Notes: generated from the letters alone by a model not told the origin. Positions 1-8,966 are shown, numbered from the stretch's first letter. The stretch is DNA of 64,000 nucleotides from Clostridiales bacterium (GCA_018333995.1 JAGXSG010000003.1:62001-126000), one strand, 5' to 3'. Translations and numbers: made by a program.

Positions 1-1209
1 CTCAAAGACAGCCGGCGTCACGTGGAGCTTTTTGACATGGCGGGCGATCTCGTCAACGTACTCACGATCAATCACCTCGGTGATGAAGTCAGGTGCGGCG
101 ACGTACTTGGTGCGGCGCCTGAGCAACAGCCAGAGCGCAATCGCGGCAAGCGGCAGCAGCGCGAGCGGTAGCCACCTCGCCGCCATCGGCGCAACCTGCG
201 GTGCGGGCACCTGAAACACCTGAACGCGATCGTTGAACTTGTCGGCGACGGCGATGTAGCCGCCGACCCCGTACGCTATCCCGTCGGGGAAGTAGAAGCG
301 GCCATCCGCGTGTCCTACCTCACCGAGCGTCTTGAGAAGCGACCCCTCTTCAGACAAGACGACGATCTCGCTGTTGGTGCCGTCGACAACATAGATGTTG
401 CCCATCTCATCGAGGGTGATACTGGCCGGGAGTCCAAACAGGCGCCCCTCGCCGCGGTACTTGATCGCCTCGTCAGGGGGTATCGGCGCGCCATACGCCC
501 AGAGGGCCTCGCCTGTTTCCGCGTCGAGCGCTTGCACGCGATAGTTCAGCGTGTCAGCCACGTAGAGTATCGCGCCGTCAGCGGAGGGCACGACGGCTCC
601 CGGCAAATCGAGCTGGCCTTCTTCTCTACCACGTGTGCCGACCTGCGTCACGTACGTGCCGTCAAGGGTCCCCTTCATGATGGTTCCGTCGGTAACCACG
701 TAAAGCGTCTCCCCGCGCACCGTCACGAATGTTGGGATGATGTCGGGGAACTCGACCTGATGGACCGGTTGAAAGTCGCGATCGAAGATGACGAGCTTGC
801 GGTCGCCTTTCGAAAGCGCGTAGATGCGGCCGTCCGGAGCGACCGCCACTGAGACGGGGTGCTCGAATGAGAACTCGCCCAGATCCGTCCCGCTGATGCG
901 GGCGACAAACGCGCCCCTGCTGTCGAACACGAGTATGCGGTGCTTGAGCGTGTCGGCCACGTATATGTTGCCATCAGGGCCGAACGCCACTCCTGTAGGC
1001 CTGCTCAGCAGGTCTCCCTCGAACCCGTAGATCGAGAAGAGGTACCGGAACTCCTCAGTGTCGGGGGGTCCCTCATCCCCGACAAGCTGAGCGGGGCGAG
1101 TCATCACGTAGTAGGCGAACAGCAGTGCGAGCAGCGCGAGCAGCAGCACGAGGAGCGCGAGCAGATTGCGGCGAATCCGAGTGTCCCTAAACATGACTCC
1201 GCTAGCCAC
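1..1209 (-). CDS. NHL-repeat beta-propeller membrane protein with PIN-like tail (3' end cut by window edge)
   Basis: Partial: the frame is open to base 1. The GTG at 1209 is preferred because GGAGGT lies 5 nt upstream; an in-frame ATG at 1194 is the alternative. An N-terminal membrane helix (about residues 12-33) is followed by NHL-type blades (PTGVAFGPDGNIYVADT, AVAPDGRIYAL, GRFYFPDGIAYGVGGYIAVADKFNDRVQVF), a second helix near residue 350 (LPLALLPLAAIALWLLL) and an arginine stop-transfer. The last 37 visible residues (FITEVIDREYVDEI...) align by eye with the cytoplasmic tail of the paralogue at 60198-61691, whose end resembles a PIN nuclease fold. NHL propellers usually bind proteins or ligands; here the propeller should face outward. 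It follows a TPR gene, as do both paralogues. Function is unknown. Confidence 0.85.
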   Translation of the reverse strand, partial: MASGVMFRDTRIRRNLLALLVLLLALLALLFAYYVMTRPAQLVGDEGPPDTEEFRYLFSIYGFEGDLLSRPTGVAFGPDGNIYVADTLKHRILVFDSRGAFVARISGTDLGEFSFEHPVSVAVAPDGRIYALSKGDRKLVIFDRDFQPVHQVEFPDIIPTFVTVRGETLYVVTDGTIMKGTLDGTYVTQVGTRGREEGQLDLPGAVVPSADGAILYVADTLNYRVQALDAETGEALWAYGAPIPPDEAIKYRGEGRLFGLPASITLDEMGNIYVVDGTNSEIVVLSEEGSLLKTLGEVGHADGRFYFPDGIAYGVGGYIAVADKFNDRVQVFQVPAPQVAPMAARWLPLALLPLAAIALWLLLRRRTKYVAAPDFITEVIDREYVDEIARHVKKLHVTPAVFE

Positions 1210-1287
1210 TGATTACCTCCGAGTCTCGCAACGCGTTCACGCCCGCATGGGGCATCGTCAGCCGTTTCACACGCATGTGGTCTCTGG

Positions 1288-1989
1288 TCACTCGGAACCC
1301 TGAGGCGCCGGACTCGCCTCGAGAGACGGACTCGCCTCGATTGAGGCGCTGACCCGCGCGATCGCCTCCGTCGCGGCCTCGTCATCGGGGATGAACGTGA
1401 GCACTGTCTGGAAATCTTGGAGCGCAAACTCTAAGTCACCCATCTGCTCGGCGATACGGCCCCGCTCGTAGTAGATGTTTGCCGCCTCGGGGAATGACGC
1501 GAGCGCCTCGGTGAGCGCATCACGCGCGCTCTCCAGGTCGTCGAGACCCTTGTACGCCTCGGCGAGCTCCATCTGCAAGAGGAAGCGCCAATCCGCGGTC
1601 TCGTTCTCGCCAAGGCCCAGCGCCTGCTGCAAGCTCGCGACCGCCTGCTCGTAGCGCCCGAGCGCCCGCTCCACCATACCCTTGACCAGGTAGCCGTTCC
1701 CGAGCTCGGGATCGAGACGGATCGCGTACTCGGCTTCGCGCAGGGCGTCAGCGTTGCGTCCTACCGAGAGGTACGCCGCGGCGAGACGTGAGCGTGCCTC
1801 TGGGTCATCGGGGGCGGCCTGCACCGCCCGTTCTGAGACGAGGATCGTGCGCTCACCCTCTGTCGTGGGCGTCCCCGCGTTTCGCGGGTTCATGACCGTG
1901 TCGAGCACGAGCCCCGCCACGACGACAACCGCGACTACGAGCGAGGCGATGGACACCCTCGTGATGGTCAGGAGCGTACTCGATTTCAA
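1288..1989 (-). CDS. membrane-anchored TPR protein
   Basis: About 233 residues. One N-terminal membrane helix (about residues 10-30) is followed by tandem TPR motifs, for example DPEARSRLAAAYLSVGRNADAL and NIYYERGRIAEQMGDLEFAL, so the repeats are probably exposed on one side of the membrane as a protein-binding scaffold. A start at TTG 1989 is chosen because GGAGGT lies exactly 6 nt before it; the in-frame GTG at 1995 would have no spacing. The C terminus is a low-complexity repeat (EASPSLEASPAP). It sits directly upstream of the NHL propeller gene. The same TPR-then-NHL pair recurs near 12 kb and 62 kb. Confidence 0.85.
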   Translation of the reverse strand: MKSSTLLTITRVSIASLVVAVVVVAGLVLDTVMNPRNAGTPTTEGERTILVSERAVQAAPDDPEARSRLAAAYLSVGRNADALREAEYAIRLDPELGNGYLVKGMVERALGRYEQAVASLQQALGLGENETADWRFLLQMELAEAYKGLDDLESARDALTEALASFPEAANIYYERGRIAEQMGDLEFALQDFQTVLTFIPDDEAATEAIARVSASIEASPSLEASPAPQGSE

Positions 1990-2019
1990 CGCCACACCTC
2001 CGGTTCTTCGCGCGGCTCG

Positions 2020-2556
2020 CTATCTCAGCGCGTCCGCGCTTCCGATGATCGTGTCGATCTTGTAACTTTCCCCGTCAAGAACAAGAACGATGACCAGCTC
2101 GCGCTCGAGACCGTAGGGCTCGCTAACCGAGTCCCCCGTATCGGCGTCGACAAAGTAGGAATCGTCCAGAAACTTGTACGAGACACGCGGCCGGTCCTCT
2201 TTGAGATCGGAGACGGTAAACTCCTGTTGGGAGTGGACGCGCACGCGCTCCACCCCCTCATTCTCGTCGAGCCCGCGCGCTCTGGCCCACTCGTGGATCA
2301 TGTTCTGAGTGAACACGGCCCCAAGTTGCTCCTCATCACCAGAGAGCCACGCCTCGACAGCGAGCTTCGCGTCCGCGAGCACCTGCTCGCGCAGAGGTGC
2401 GAGGTTGCGCCCGCCCTGCTCCTCACTCGCCTCGACGTTCACGACCTCGACCGCGGGTGGCCTACATCCGGTTGTCACGCTCGCGAGAAGCGCCACGGCG
2501 GCGAGCACGACGGCGATGCGGCGAAGCCATGGGGTCGTGTGCGAGGCGGCGGCCAT
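2020..2556 (-). CDS. putative lipoprotein, unknown function
   Basis: 178 residues. A signal peptide ends in the lipobox-like SVTTGC (Cys about residue 31), so the protein is probably lipid-anchored outside the membrane. The mature part has an alpha-helical start and a beta-rich end (RVSYKFLDDSYFVDADTG, ELVIVLVLDGESYKID) that recalls the small cystatin/NTF2-like folds of exported proteins, but no family is recognised with confidence. The ATG lies one base after the stop of the upstream gene (2558-2974), so the two are translationally linked and belong to the TPR/NHL operon. Confidence 0.75.
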   Translation of the reverse strand: MAAASHTTPWLRRIAVVLAAVALLASVTTGCRPPAVEVVNVEASEEQGGRNLAPLREQVLADAKLAVEAWLSGDEEQLGAVFTQNMIHEWARARGLDENEGVERVRVHSQQEFTVSDLKEDRPRVSYKFLDDSYFVDADTGDSVSEPYGLERELVIVLVLDGESYKIDTIIGSADALR

Positions 2557-2557
2557 C

Positions 2558-2974
2558 TTAAAACGCCGCCCCCGTCACCGTCGGCTCGGCGGCAAATCCC
2601 GTGTCGAACAGGCCGATCTCAACATCAAAGGATCTCGCGCCCCCGGCCGGGATGTCCCTCACGTTGATCTCCATGGTTTTGAGCTCGTTACCGCTTCCGT
2701 CGCGGATCACAAGCTCGACGGCGGCCACTCGGCAATCCTGCTGGGAGGTGTTGGCGACCTCACCGTACACGCGGGCGACCTTGTAGGCGTCCGCGTATGC
2801 GCGTATCACCCTGGCTTGGAGGCCGCTGAGCAACTCCGGGTCCGTGCTCATCTCAGGTGTCTGATCCACGCCGGTGACCATGTCGCGCACGGCCTGACCA
2901 CGATCCGAGCTGAGGTAGAGGAGTGCCGAGCCTGTCAGGATCACCGCGACAGCAACCACAAGTGCGAATCGCAA
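2558..2974 (-). CDS. small exported protein with FxLYD-like beta domain
   Basis: 138 residues starting with TTG at 2974. An N-terminal hydrophobic segment (about residues 3-20) is either a signal anchor or signal peptide. The region VARVYGEVANTSQQDCRVAAVELVIRD...GARSFDVEIG resembles FxLYD/DUF3426-type immunoglobulin-like domains, which are common in exported bacterial proteins of unknown role. It is the first gene of the four-gene series running down to the NHL protein at the window edge. No ribosome-binding site is convincing in front of the TTG (only GGTGGT), so the exact start is uncertain. Confidence 0.7.
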   Translation of the reverse strand: MRFALVVAVAVILTGSALLYLSSDRGQAVRDMVTGVDQTPEMSTDPELLSGLQARVIRAYADAYKVARVYGEVANTSQQDCRVAAVELVIRDGSGNELKTMEINVRDIPAGGARSFDVEIGLFDTGFAAEPTVTGAAF

Positions 2975-3012
2975 CTGAACACCACCGTTTGCTTGAGACT
3001 GCCAGGCCAGAA

Positions 3013-3027
3013 GCCCTCATCGAGGGC
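3013..3027 (-). terminator. possible terminator hairpin downstream of leuB
   Basis: Perfect 6-bp stem GCCCTC-atc-GAGGGC in the gap between leuB and the next minus-strand gene. Only a short T-rich stretch (TTCT) follows on the minus strand, so intrinsic termination is uncertain. The rest of the 170-bp gap shows nothing recognisable. Confidence 0.35.
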
Positions 3028-3144
3028 CGCGAAACCCGCTTCCGCAGGATTCGAGATAGATATCACAAGCACATAGTAGCATGAGTCCGCGGCGCGACAA
3101 CGCCGTCTCCACGAAACATCCACGGCGCGGTGCGGCCCTCCTGG

Positions 3145-4254
3145 CTACAGGCGATCCGCGACGAGCGAGCCCATCTCGGCGGTTCCCACTACGCGTTTGG
3201 CGGGCGTTGCCGCATCGGCGATGTCGCGCGTGCGCCACCCCTCGGCCAGCGTCTCTTCGATGGCAAGCGCCAGCGCGTCGGCCGCCCCGTGCATCGCGAA
3301 GGAGTGGCGCAACATGAGCTCGACGGAGAGCAACATCGCAAGCGGGTTGGCGATCCCCTGCCCGGCGATGTCGGGCGCGCTTCCGTGGCTCGGCTCGTAG
3401 AGCGCGGTCCCGTCGCCAAGCGAAGCGCTCGCCAGCATGCCGAGCGACCCGGTGAGCATCGACGCCTCGTCTGAGAGGATGTCGCCAAACATGTTCTCCG
3501 TCACGATGACGTCGAACTGTCCCGGGGCGCGGATGAGCTGCATCGCGGTGTTGTCGACGAGCTGGTCGAGAAGCTCGATGCCGCTGTACTCGGCGGCGTG
3601 AAGCGAGTGGACGACCTCGCGCCACATCCGGCTCGATTCGAGCACGTTGGCCTTGTCGACGCTGTGCACCCGCCCGCGCCGCGTGCGCGCCGCCTCAAAC
3701 GCCACCCGCGCGATGCGCTCCACTTCATACTCGCGGTACTCCATCGTGTCGTAGGCGCGCTGCCCGGGCGCTCCGCCTCGCCCCGCTCCGGGCACGCCGT
3801 ACTCGCGCTCTCGCGCCCCAAAGTAAAGCCCGCCGGTGAGCTCGCGCACGATCAGCATGTCCACGCCCGCAAGCGCCTCGGGTTTGAGCGTGGACGCCGC
3901 GGCGAGCGCGTCGAAGAGCTTTACGGGCCGCAGATTCGCGTAGAGCCCGAGCGCCTTGCGTATGCCGAGCAACCCCTGCTCCGGCCTCGGCTTCGCAGGG
4001 TCGGTCGTGTCCCATTTGGGACCGCCGATCGCCGCGAGCAGAACCGCGTCGGCCGCGTGCGCCGCTTCGAGTGTCGCTTCTGGTAGCGCCGTGCCGGTCT
4101 CGTCGATCGCGATACCGCCGAGGAGCGCTTCGACGAACTCGAACTCCACCGACTCGCGCGCTCCGATCGCGCCCAGGACTTTGACCGCCTCGGCGGTGAT
4201 CTCTGGACCGATGCCGTCTCCGGGCAGCAGGCATATGCGATGGGTCGCCGTCAT
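3145..4254 (-). CDS. leuB: 3-isopropylmalate dehydrogenase
   Basis: 369 residues, the usual family length. It oxidises and decarboxylates 3-isopropylmalate with NAD+ in leucine synthesis (cytoplasm). The N-terminal [11 protein letters not shown] motif, the substrate-site segment [16 protein letters not shown] (Leu at the gamma-group position, as in isopropylmalate rather than isocitrate enzymes), the Lys-containing [10 protein letters not shown] and the metal-binding ...[14 protein letters not shown] are all present. Its ATG overlaps the leuD stop (ATGA), so the pair is translationally coupled. leuC and leuA lie on the same strand 10-15 kb upstream as separate units. Confidence 0.97.
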   Translation of the reverse strand: MTATHRICLLPGDGIGPEITAEAVKVLGAIGARESVEFEFVEALLGGIAIDETGTALPEATLEAAHAADAVLLAAIGGPKWDTTDPAKPRPEQGLLGIRKALGLYANLRPVKLFDALAAASTLKPEALAGVDMLIVRELTGGLYFGAREREYGVPGAGRGGAPGQRAYDTMEYREYEVERIARVAFEAARTRRGRVHSVDKANVLESSRMWREVVHSLHAAEYSGIELLDQLVDNTAMQLIRAPGQFDVIVTENMFGDILSDEASMLTGSLGMLASASLGDGTALYEPSHGSAPDIAGQGIANPLAMLLSVELMLRHSFAMHGAADALALAIEETLAEGWRTRDIADAATPAKRVVGTAEMGSLVADRL

Positions 4255-4748
4255 CGCTGCGCCAGCTTGGCCTTGACCGCCTCGATGAGCCCGCCCTTCT
4301 CGATGATGTCTTTCACAAACGGCGGGAACGGCTGGGCTTTGAAGGTGGCGCCCGTCGTCTTGTTGGTGATGATGCCCGCGTCAGCGTCGACCTCGACCTC
4401 GTCTCCGTCGGAGATGCCGTCAACGGCCTCCGGGGACTCCATGATCGCAAGGCCGGTGTTGATCGCGTTGCGGTAGAAGATGCGCGCAAACGACTTCGCG
4501 ATGACCACGCTCACGCCCGCGGCCTTGATCGAGATGGGCGCGTGCTCCCGGCTCGAGCCGCAACCAAAGTTCTCCTCGGCAACGAGGATGTCGCCAAACT
4601 CGATCTTGCTCACGAAGTGCGGGTCGAGGTCTTCCATGCAGTGCTTGGCGAGCTCCTCTGGAACGCTTGTGTTGAGGTAGCGCGCGGGGATGATGACGTC
4701 GGTGTCGATGTCGCGGCCGTACTTATGCGCGGTGCCGTGAAACTTCAC
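4251..4748 (-). CDS. leuD: 3-isopropylmalate dehydratase small subunit
   Basis: 165 residues, the short form found in archaea and many anaerobes. It pairs with LeuC to isomerise 2- to 3-isopropylmalate. Visible landmarks are [18 protein letters not shown] near the N terminus (the loop carrying the substrate-specificity residues), [12 protein letters not shown] and [14 protein letters not shown]. The GTG start at 4748 has GAGGAG 4 nt upstream. A second, divergent small subunit at 31124-31627 differs in the specificity loop, so this copy with leuB next door is the leucine-pathway one. Confidence 0.95.
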   Translation of the reverse strand: MKFHGTAHKYGRDIDTDVIIPARYLNTSVPEELAKHCMEDLDPHFVSKIEFGDILVAEENFGCGSSREHAPISIKAAGVSVVIAKSFARIFYRNAINTGLAIMESPEAVDGISDGDEVEVDADAGIITNKTTGATFKAQPFPPFVKDIIEKGGLIEAVKAKLAQR

Positions 4749-4782
4749 GGGGCTCCTCTCCCGGGGACCGTTGGTGTGAGGG

Positions 4783-4822
4783 ATTTTACCACGCGAACAC
4801 TGCAGGGCTGTCGTCGTATACT
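4783..4822. promoter_or_regulatory. divergent promoters for leuDB and the flippase-like gene
   Basis: On the minus strand TAAAAT (4783-4788) lies about 35 nt before the leuD GTG. On the plus strand TATACT (4817-4822) lies 39 nt before the GTG at 4862. Neither has a clear -35 element, so the call rests on the -10 boxes and on position in a 113-bp divergent gap. Confidence 0.5.
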
Positions 4823-4861
4823 CTCGAAAGACATTGCCTGACGACTTGAGGAGTCCAGCAC

Positions 4862-5854
4862 GTGAGTACAGCCGGTCACCCCATTGCCAAGAAGCTGATC
4901 CCCGTCGCCGTCATCACTGTTCTCGTGATGTTTGGCATCACGCTTTACGCCGACGCGGACAGCTTGTTCGCAGCGCTCGCAGCGTTTGATTTGAGAGCGC
5001 TCGCGCTGGCCGTCGCCCTCGCCTCACTCAACCTGACGGTACGGTTTGTGCGGTGGCACTACTACCTGAACCACCTCGGCATCAAGGCGCCCAAGCGGAT
5101 GAGCGCGGGCATCTTCCTTTCCGGACTGTCGATGTCGATAACACCGGGAAAGCTCGGCGAGCTTCTGAAATGCTTCATGCTGCGTGACCGTATCGGCACG
5201 CGGATAGCCAAGACCGCGCCGATTGTGGTCGCCGAGCGCTACACCGATATCGTGGGCGTGTTCGCGCTCGTCGCCATCGGCGCGACGCAGTTTTCCGGGG
5301 CGGGGCCGATCCTCATTGTGGGCGGCATCTTCATGCTCGCGGTGTTCGTGGTGTTGAGCGCGTCGGACAAGATGGTCGACCGGGCGGGCGCGTTGCTCTC
5401 ACGCGCGCTGTTCAAGGGCCGCTCGTTTGAGACGGATTGGGCGCGGGAATCAGGCGCGACCTTTCGCACGCTCTTGCGTGGCAGACCGCTCGCTGTGGGA
5501 ACACTCCTTGGCGGGCTTGCGTGGTTCTTCGAGTGCCTCGCCGCGTTCGTGGTCTTGCGCGGGTTTGGGGAGACCGGCGTGACGGTCATCGGCGCGACGT
5601 TCACGTACGCGACCGCGACACTCGCCGGAGCGCTCTCGATGCTCCCTGGCGGACTCGGCGCGACCGAGGGCGGGATGACGGTGCTCTTCGAGCAGCAGGG
5701 AGTACCCCGAGACATCGCCGCTGGCTCCACCATCGTGACCCGGGCGGCTACGCTGTGGTGGGGCGTGGGCGTGGGCGCCGTCATGTACTTCGCGCACGCC
5801 GCCTTCTCGCGTCAGGCGCTCGCGGAAGCGGTAAGCGAGGAGGAGGGCGCGTAA
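4862..5854 (+). CDS. lysylphosphatidylglycerol synthase TM-region family protein (flippase-like)
   Basis: 330 residues, GTG start with GAGGAG about 10 nt upstream. At least seven hydrophobic helices are visible, and the sequence has landmarks of the UPF0104/LPG_synthase_TM family (AglD2/YbhN type): VRFVRWHYYLNHLG, LSMSITPGKLGELLKCFMLR, APIVVAERYTDI, GALSMLPGGLGATEGGM. Members are integral membrane proteins implicated in moving or handling lipid-linked substrates; the substrate cannot be read from the sequence. Transcribed alone, divergent from leuDB. Confidence 0.88.
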   Translation: MSTAGHPIAKKLIPVAVITVLVMFGITLYADADSLFAALAAFDLRALALAVALASLNLTVRFVRWHYYLNHLGIKAPKRMSAGIFLSGLSMSITPGKLGELLKCFMLRDRIGTRIAKTAPIVVAERYTDIVGVFALVAIGATQFSGAGPILIVGGIFMLAVFVVLSASDKMVDRAGALLSRALFKGRSFETDWARESGATFRTLLRGRPLAVGTLLGGLAWFFECLAAFVVLRGFGETGVTVIGATFTYATATLAGALSMLPGGLGATEGGMTVLFEQQGVPRDIAAGSTIVTRAATLWWGVGVGAVMYFAHAAFSRQALAEAVSEEEGA

Positions 5855-5869
5855 GGGAGTGCCGCGCGC

Positions 5870-6592
5870 TCACCGCTCCGGTGTGCCGACGGGTATCAAA
5901 TAAAGCGGCGTCTCGTCGTTTCCGGCGGCGATCGCGCGTCGCACACCCTCGTCCACAAACGCCCCGATCGCCACGCTGCCCAGTCCCAGGTGCACCGCCG
6001 TAAGCATCAGGTTCTGCGCGGCGTGTCCCGCCTCCAGGTGCACGTAGCGCTCCGCTCGCTCACCGTATTTCGCGGCAGTCCGGGCGTACACCGCGTTCAC
6101 CACGAACACGACGGGCGCCTCGGCGATGAACATCTGAGCCAGCGCGGCGAGGGCGAGGACCCGCCGCACATCGTTATCGTTTAGGCGCCGGAGTTCGTCA
6201 TCGGCGGGGCTGTAGCGGTACACGCCATCAGCTGCCGCCGCGTAGAGTTCGAGCGGATAGAGCGCTCCTGCCGAAGGCGCCGCCCGAAAGCCCGAGGCGG
6301 GGTCGGTGATACCTTGCGCAGAGCGCATCATCAGCGCGATGTGTTCGCCGGAGACGGGGTCGGCCGCAAACGCGCGCACCGAGCGCCGGCGTTCGATGGC
6401 GCCGAAGAGATCCGCGGCGGCCTGCGCCTCGCCGGTCGCGGGCGGAGCGGGTGGGGCAGGCGGAGCGGGGCCGGGGGTCGCTGGGTCGCTCACGAGCCCT
6501 GCCCCGGTATCTTCCATCTGGCGCGGGGCGCACCCCGCCAGGAGCACCGCCAGCCCCAGTACGAACACGCGTCTGTCGAGCACATCGATCAC
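5870..6592 (-). CDS. nitroreductase-family (SagB-type) lipoprotein
   Basis: About 240 residues from the GTG at 6592; the open frame runs further upstream without protein-like content. A signal segment VFVLGLAVLLAGC gives a lipobox Cys, followed by a Pro/Ala linker and then an FMN-dependent nitroreductase/SagB-like domain: IERRRSVRAFA near the start (flavin phosphate contact), SAGALYPLELY (typical of the SagB/ThcOx branch), and GHAAQNLMLTAVHLGLGSVAIGAF. An extracytoplasmic, lipid-anchored flavoenzyme of this family is unusual because most are cytoplasmic. It lies downstream of three multihaem cytochrome genes, so an electron-transfer link is plausible but inferred. Confidence 0.8.
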   Translation of the reverse strand: MIDVLDRRVFVLGLAVLLAGCAPRQMEDTGAGLVSDPATPGPAPPAPPAPPATGEAQAAADLFGAIERRRSVRAFAADPVSGEHIALMMRSAQGITDPASGFRAAPSAGALYPLELYAAAADGVYRYSPADDELRRLNDNDVRRVLALAALAQMFIAEAPVVFVVNAVYARTAAKYGERAERYVHLEAGHAAQNLMLTAVHLGLGSVAIGAFVDEGVRRAIAAGNDETPLYLIPVGTPER

Positions 6593-6677
6593 CCCTGGCT
6601 TTGCGGGAGCCGCTTGTGTTCGAACATACCCACCCTCTGCGCCGCGCACACAGCTCACCGTGCGCGCGGCCCGGCTC

Positions 6678-7937
6678 TCACCGATCCCGGGGAATCGGCA
6701 CCTCGCCGGGCGCGTAGCGCGGATGGCAGTTCGCGCAGAAGTTGCGGTCGCGCCTCCACTCGAGATACCCATGGCACTGGTCGCACCCGTTGTTGAACGG
6801 GTCAGCCGCTTGGTGCTCGCGAGCAAATGACGGGGACGGATGCGAGGGGAACGTTCCTTGGTGGCATCGCATGCACGGACGTCTTGTTGGCGTGTGGCAC
6901 AGACCCTGGCACGTGCGGCCGTCGTTGAACCAGATGTCCTCGACAGCGACGCGCGCGTGCCCCGGTCCCATGAACTCCCTCGTATGCGGGAGCCTCAGGC
7001 CGTGGCAGACATCGCATTCACGCACCTCATCGTGGCACGCTCCGCACTCGACCTGATCGACGTGCGCGCGAGGCTCAACTGCTGAGCGCGCCCTGACGGC
7101 GAAACCAAAGTCCTTCGTGTGACAGTCCTCGCACCGCGCCGAGGCGATCTGCGCGTCATGACAGCGCATGCACGGGTCCATGCCCACCGTGTACCGGTCA
7201 ACCACGCCCGTCCCCGAGTGGGGCACGTGGCAATCCCCGCACAGCGCCCCGGCCTCAAGCGGCTCGGCGTGAGACATTCTGACGCCACGCTCTTGGTTCT
7301 CGGTAGTCACCGAAATCTGTCCTGAATGGCAGTACGCGCACGCCCGGTTGGGCGTAGGGGCACCGTACCCCGCCCCCGACGTCTCATCAAACGCGACGCT
7401 CGTGATATGCACCGCACGGCTGACAACCGCGGTCGTGAGAGTCGCGACAGGATGCGCGGTCTCGTGGCAGTAGACGCATCTCACCGAGACGTGCGGATCC
7501 GTCTGCGGAGCTTCGAAGCGCGCGGTGTGGATGGAATCGTCTGCGTGACACGACAGACACACGGCGTCTCGGCCGCTCACGTACCCTCCCGCGACCCAGA
7601 CCACGCCAAAGATGACGATCCAGACAGCCTGGGTGACGTACCACCTGACTTCGCGCGCGGTCGAAGTGGGCGGCGTTGGGGGCTCCGCATCGCGCTCGGC
7701 CGCATCCTGCGCGCGCGGTGGAACCGCCCCTTCTGCCTGAGGCTCCATTCGCGCCGATTCCCGCAAGACGATCAGGACGAGTACCAGCACGATGAGCAGG
7801 ACCACGCCCGTGATCAACGCAAGAACGAGCATGAACGCGGTGGGATTAGAGGAGGGGTTTAAGAGCACTCCAACGATGAGGGCCCACAGCTGCCCCGGGG
7901 TGACCTCCAGCAGGCGTGTCACGAGGTCGTCATTCAC
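6678..7937 (-). CDS. membrane-anchored multihaem cytochrome c (11 CXXCH plus one CX3CH)
   Basis: 419 residues. Two hydrophobic helices, about residues 36-60 and 100-120 (WYVTQAVWIVIFGVVWVAGGYVSG), precede a periplasmic cysteine-rich domain. Haem sites in order: CLSCH, CVYCH, CAYCH, CGDCH, CMRCH, CEDCH, CGACH, CDVCH, CQGLCH (a CX3CH variant), CMRCH, CDQCH, CANCH. The first third is NapC/NrfH-like in spacing. It probably passes electrons between the membrane pool and periplasmic partners. Its ATG overlaps the stop of the upstream 12-haem gene by 8 bp, so the two are coupled. Confidence 0.92.
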   Translation of the reverse strand: MNDDLVTRLLEVTPGQLWALIVGVLLNPSSNPTAFMLVLALITGVVLLIVLVLVLIVLRESARMEPQAEGAVPPRAQDAAERDAEPPTPPTSTAREVRWYVTQAVWIVIFGVVWVAGGYVSGRDAVCLSCHADDSIHTARFEAPQTDPHVSVRCVYCHETAHPVATLTTAVVSRAVHITSVAFDETSGAGYGAPTPNRACAYCHSGQISVTTENQERGVRMSHAEPLEAGALCGDCHVPHSGTGVVDRYTVGMDPCMRCHDAQIASARCEDCHTKDFGFAVRARSAVEPRAHVDQVECGACHDEVRECDVCHGLRLPHTREFMGPGHARVAVEDIWFNDGRTCQGLCHTPTRRPCMRCHQGTFPSHPSPSFAREHQAADPFNNGCDQCHGYLEWRRDRNFCANCHPRYAPGEVPIPRDR

Positions 7938-8940
7938 GCGGAACGCTCCGGGGGGTGAAGCCGAACTGCATCAACTGCTCGGCGGTGACCGGATGGACGT
8001 GACGCTCGTGACACTCCGTGCAATCTGGATCCTGGTGGCAACGCCTGCACCCGTCCTCGCCGTCGGCCTCGATGGTGGACGCGTGCCCGCGCACGAACTC
8101 TTCAGTGTGCGGCATCTCGTAGACGTGGCAGTCGCTGCAGAAGGTGGCCTGGTGGCACGTCTGGCAGCGGGCATCGGCATCCGTCGCTGAGCGCGCGTGA
8201 GTTCTCATGAAGTCGGGGCCGTGCGGAAGTCCCGCTCCATGGCACCCGGCGCATCTTTGCGGCTGATGGCACGGCACGCATGTCGACATGCGGCCCATAC
8301 CGTGCGTCTGCAAGTACTCGGGGCCGTGAGTCACGGCGAATGTGCCCGTGCTGATGCGGTCGCGCGCCAGGCGTCCGGTGTGGCACGCCATGCAATCGTC
8401 GGTTATGCCGTCGCCGCCGTGACAGTCGAAGCACATCTCCATCGACGTGGTGCGAGGCCACGAGACGGCATCCGCATGCGCGACTGTGGAGTGACACTCG
8501 GTGCAGGTACGCGTCTGGGCGCACTCTGAGTGGAGGATTCTAAGACCGCCGGTCTCGACGACGCCAGTAAAGACACGGTCGTGGCACGCCACACACGATT
8601 CCTGTTGAACCGCCGCTAGCGCCGGGTCGATATCCACGAGCCGCAGATACATGCCGAGAACCTGAGCGTTGGCAAACTCCACGCGCGAACCGACCGTCAG
8701 CCCCCCGTGACACGATGAGCACTCAACATTCGCATGGCTTGCCGCGCCGGTCGCGCGGGCGAAATCGCCGGTCAGATGGCACCGAGCGCACTCAGGCAGC
8801 GTCACCGCGGTGTACCCTACCGCACCAGCGTATGCGGCCAGCACCACGAACAACACGAGACCGAGAACCGTGCTCAGCACCCGAACAATTCGAGCGCGCC
8901 GCAAGCGTCCGTCTGGCGTGGAGACTGAAGAGTCGGTCAT
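7930..8940 (-). CDS. membrane-anchored 12-haem cytochrome c
   Basis: About 336 residues. One N-terminal anchor (about residues 20-45) is followed by 12 CXXCH motifs (CARCH, CSSCH, CVACH, CTECH, CFDCH, CMACH, CVPCH, CAGCH, CQTCH, CSDCH, CRRCH, CTECH), with extra His residues (LPHGPDF, MPHTEEF) as likely distal ligands. The PH-(D/E)F spacer repeats in the 11/12-haem neighbour and in the 14-haem protein at the right edge, indicating one family of duplicated units. Start is taken as ATG 8940 because a TGCTATAAT box ends 7 nt before it (leaderless); ATG 8949 overlaps that box. Confidence 0.92.
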   Translation of the reverse strand: MTDSSVSTPDGRLRRARIVRVLSTVLGLVLFVVLAAYAGAVGYTAVTLPECARCHLTGDFARATGAASHANVECSSCHGGLTVGSRVEFANAQVLGMYLRLVDIDPALAAVQQESCVACHDRVFTGVVETGGLRILHSECAQTRTCTECHSTVAHADAVSWPRTTSMEMCFDCHGGDGITDDCMACHTGRLARDRISTGTFAVTHGPEYLQTHGMGRMSTCVPCHQPQRCAGCHGAGLPHGPDFMRTHARSATDADARCQTCHQATFCSDCHVYEMPHTEEFVRGHASTIEADGEDGCRRCHQDPDCTECHERHVHPVTAEQLMQFGFTPRSVPRE

Positions 8941-8947
8941 GCGACAC

Positions 8948-8956
8948 ATTATAGCA
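8948..8956 (-). promoter_or_regulatory. extended -10 promoter for a leaderless cytochrome mRNA
   Basis: Minus-strand TGC-TATAAT (perfect -10 with the TGn extension). Exactly 7 nt separate it from ATG 8940, so transcription should begin at or next to the start codon. No Shine-Dalgarno sequence is visible. Confidence 0.65.
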
Positions 8957-8966
8957 TCTGAACGTG

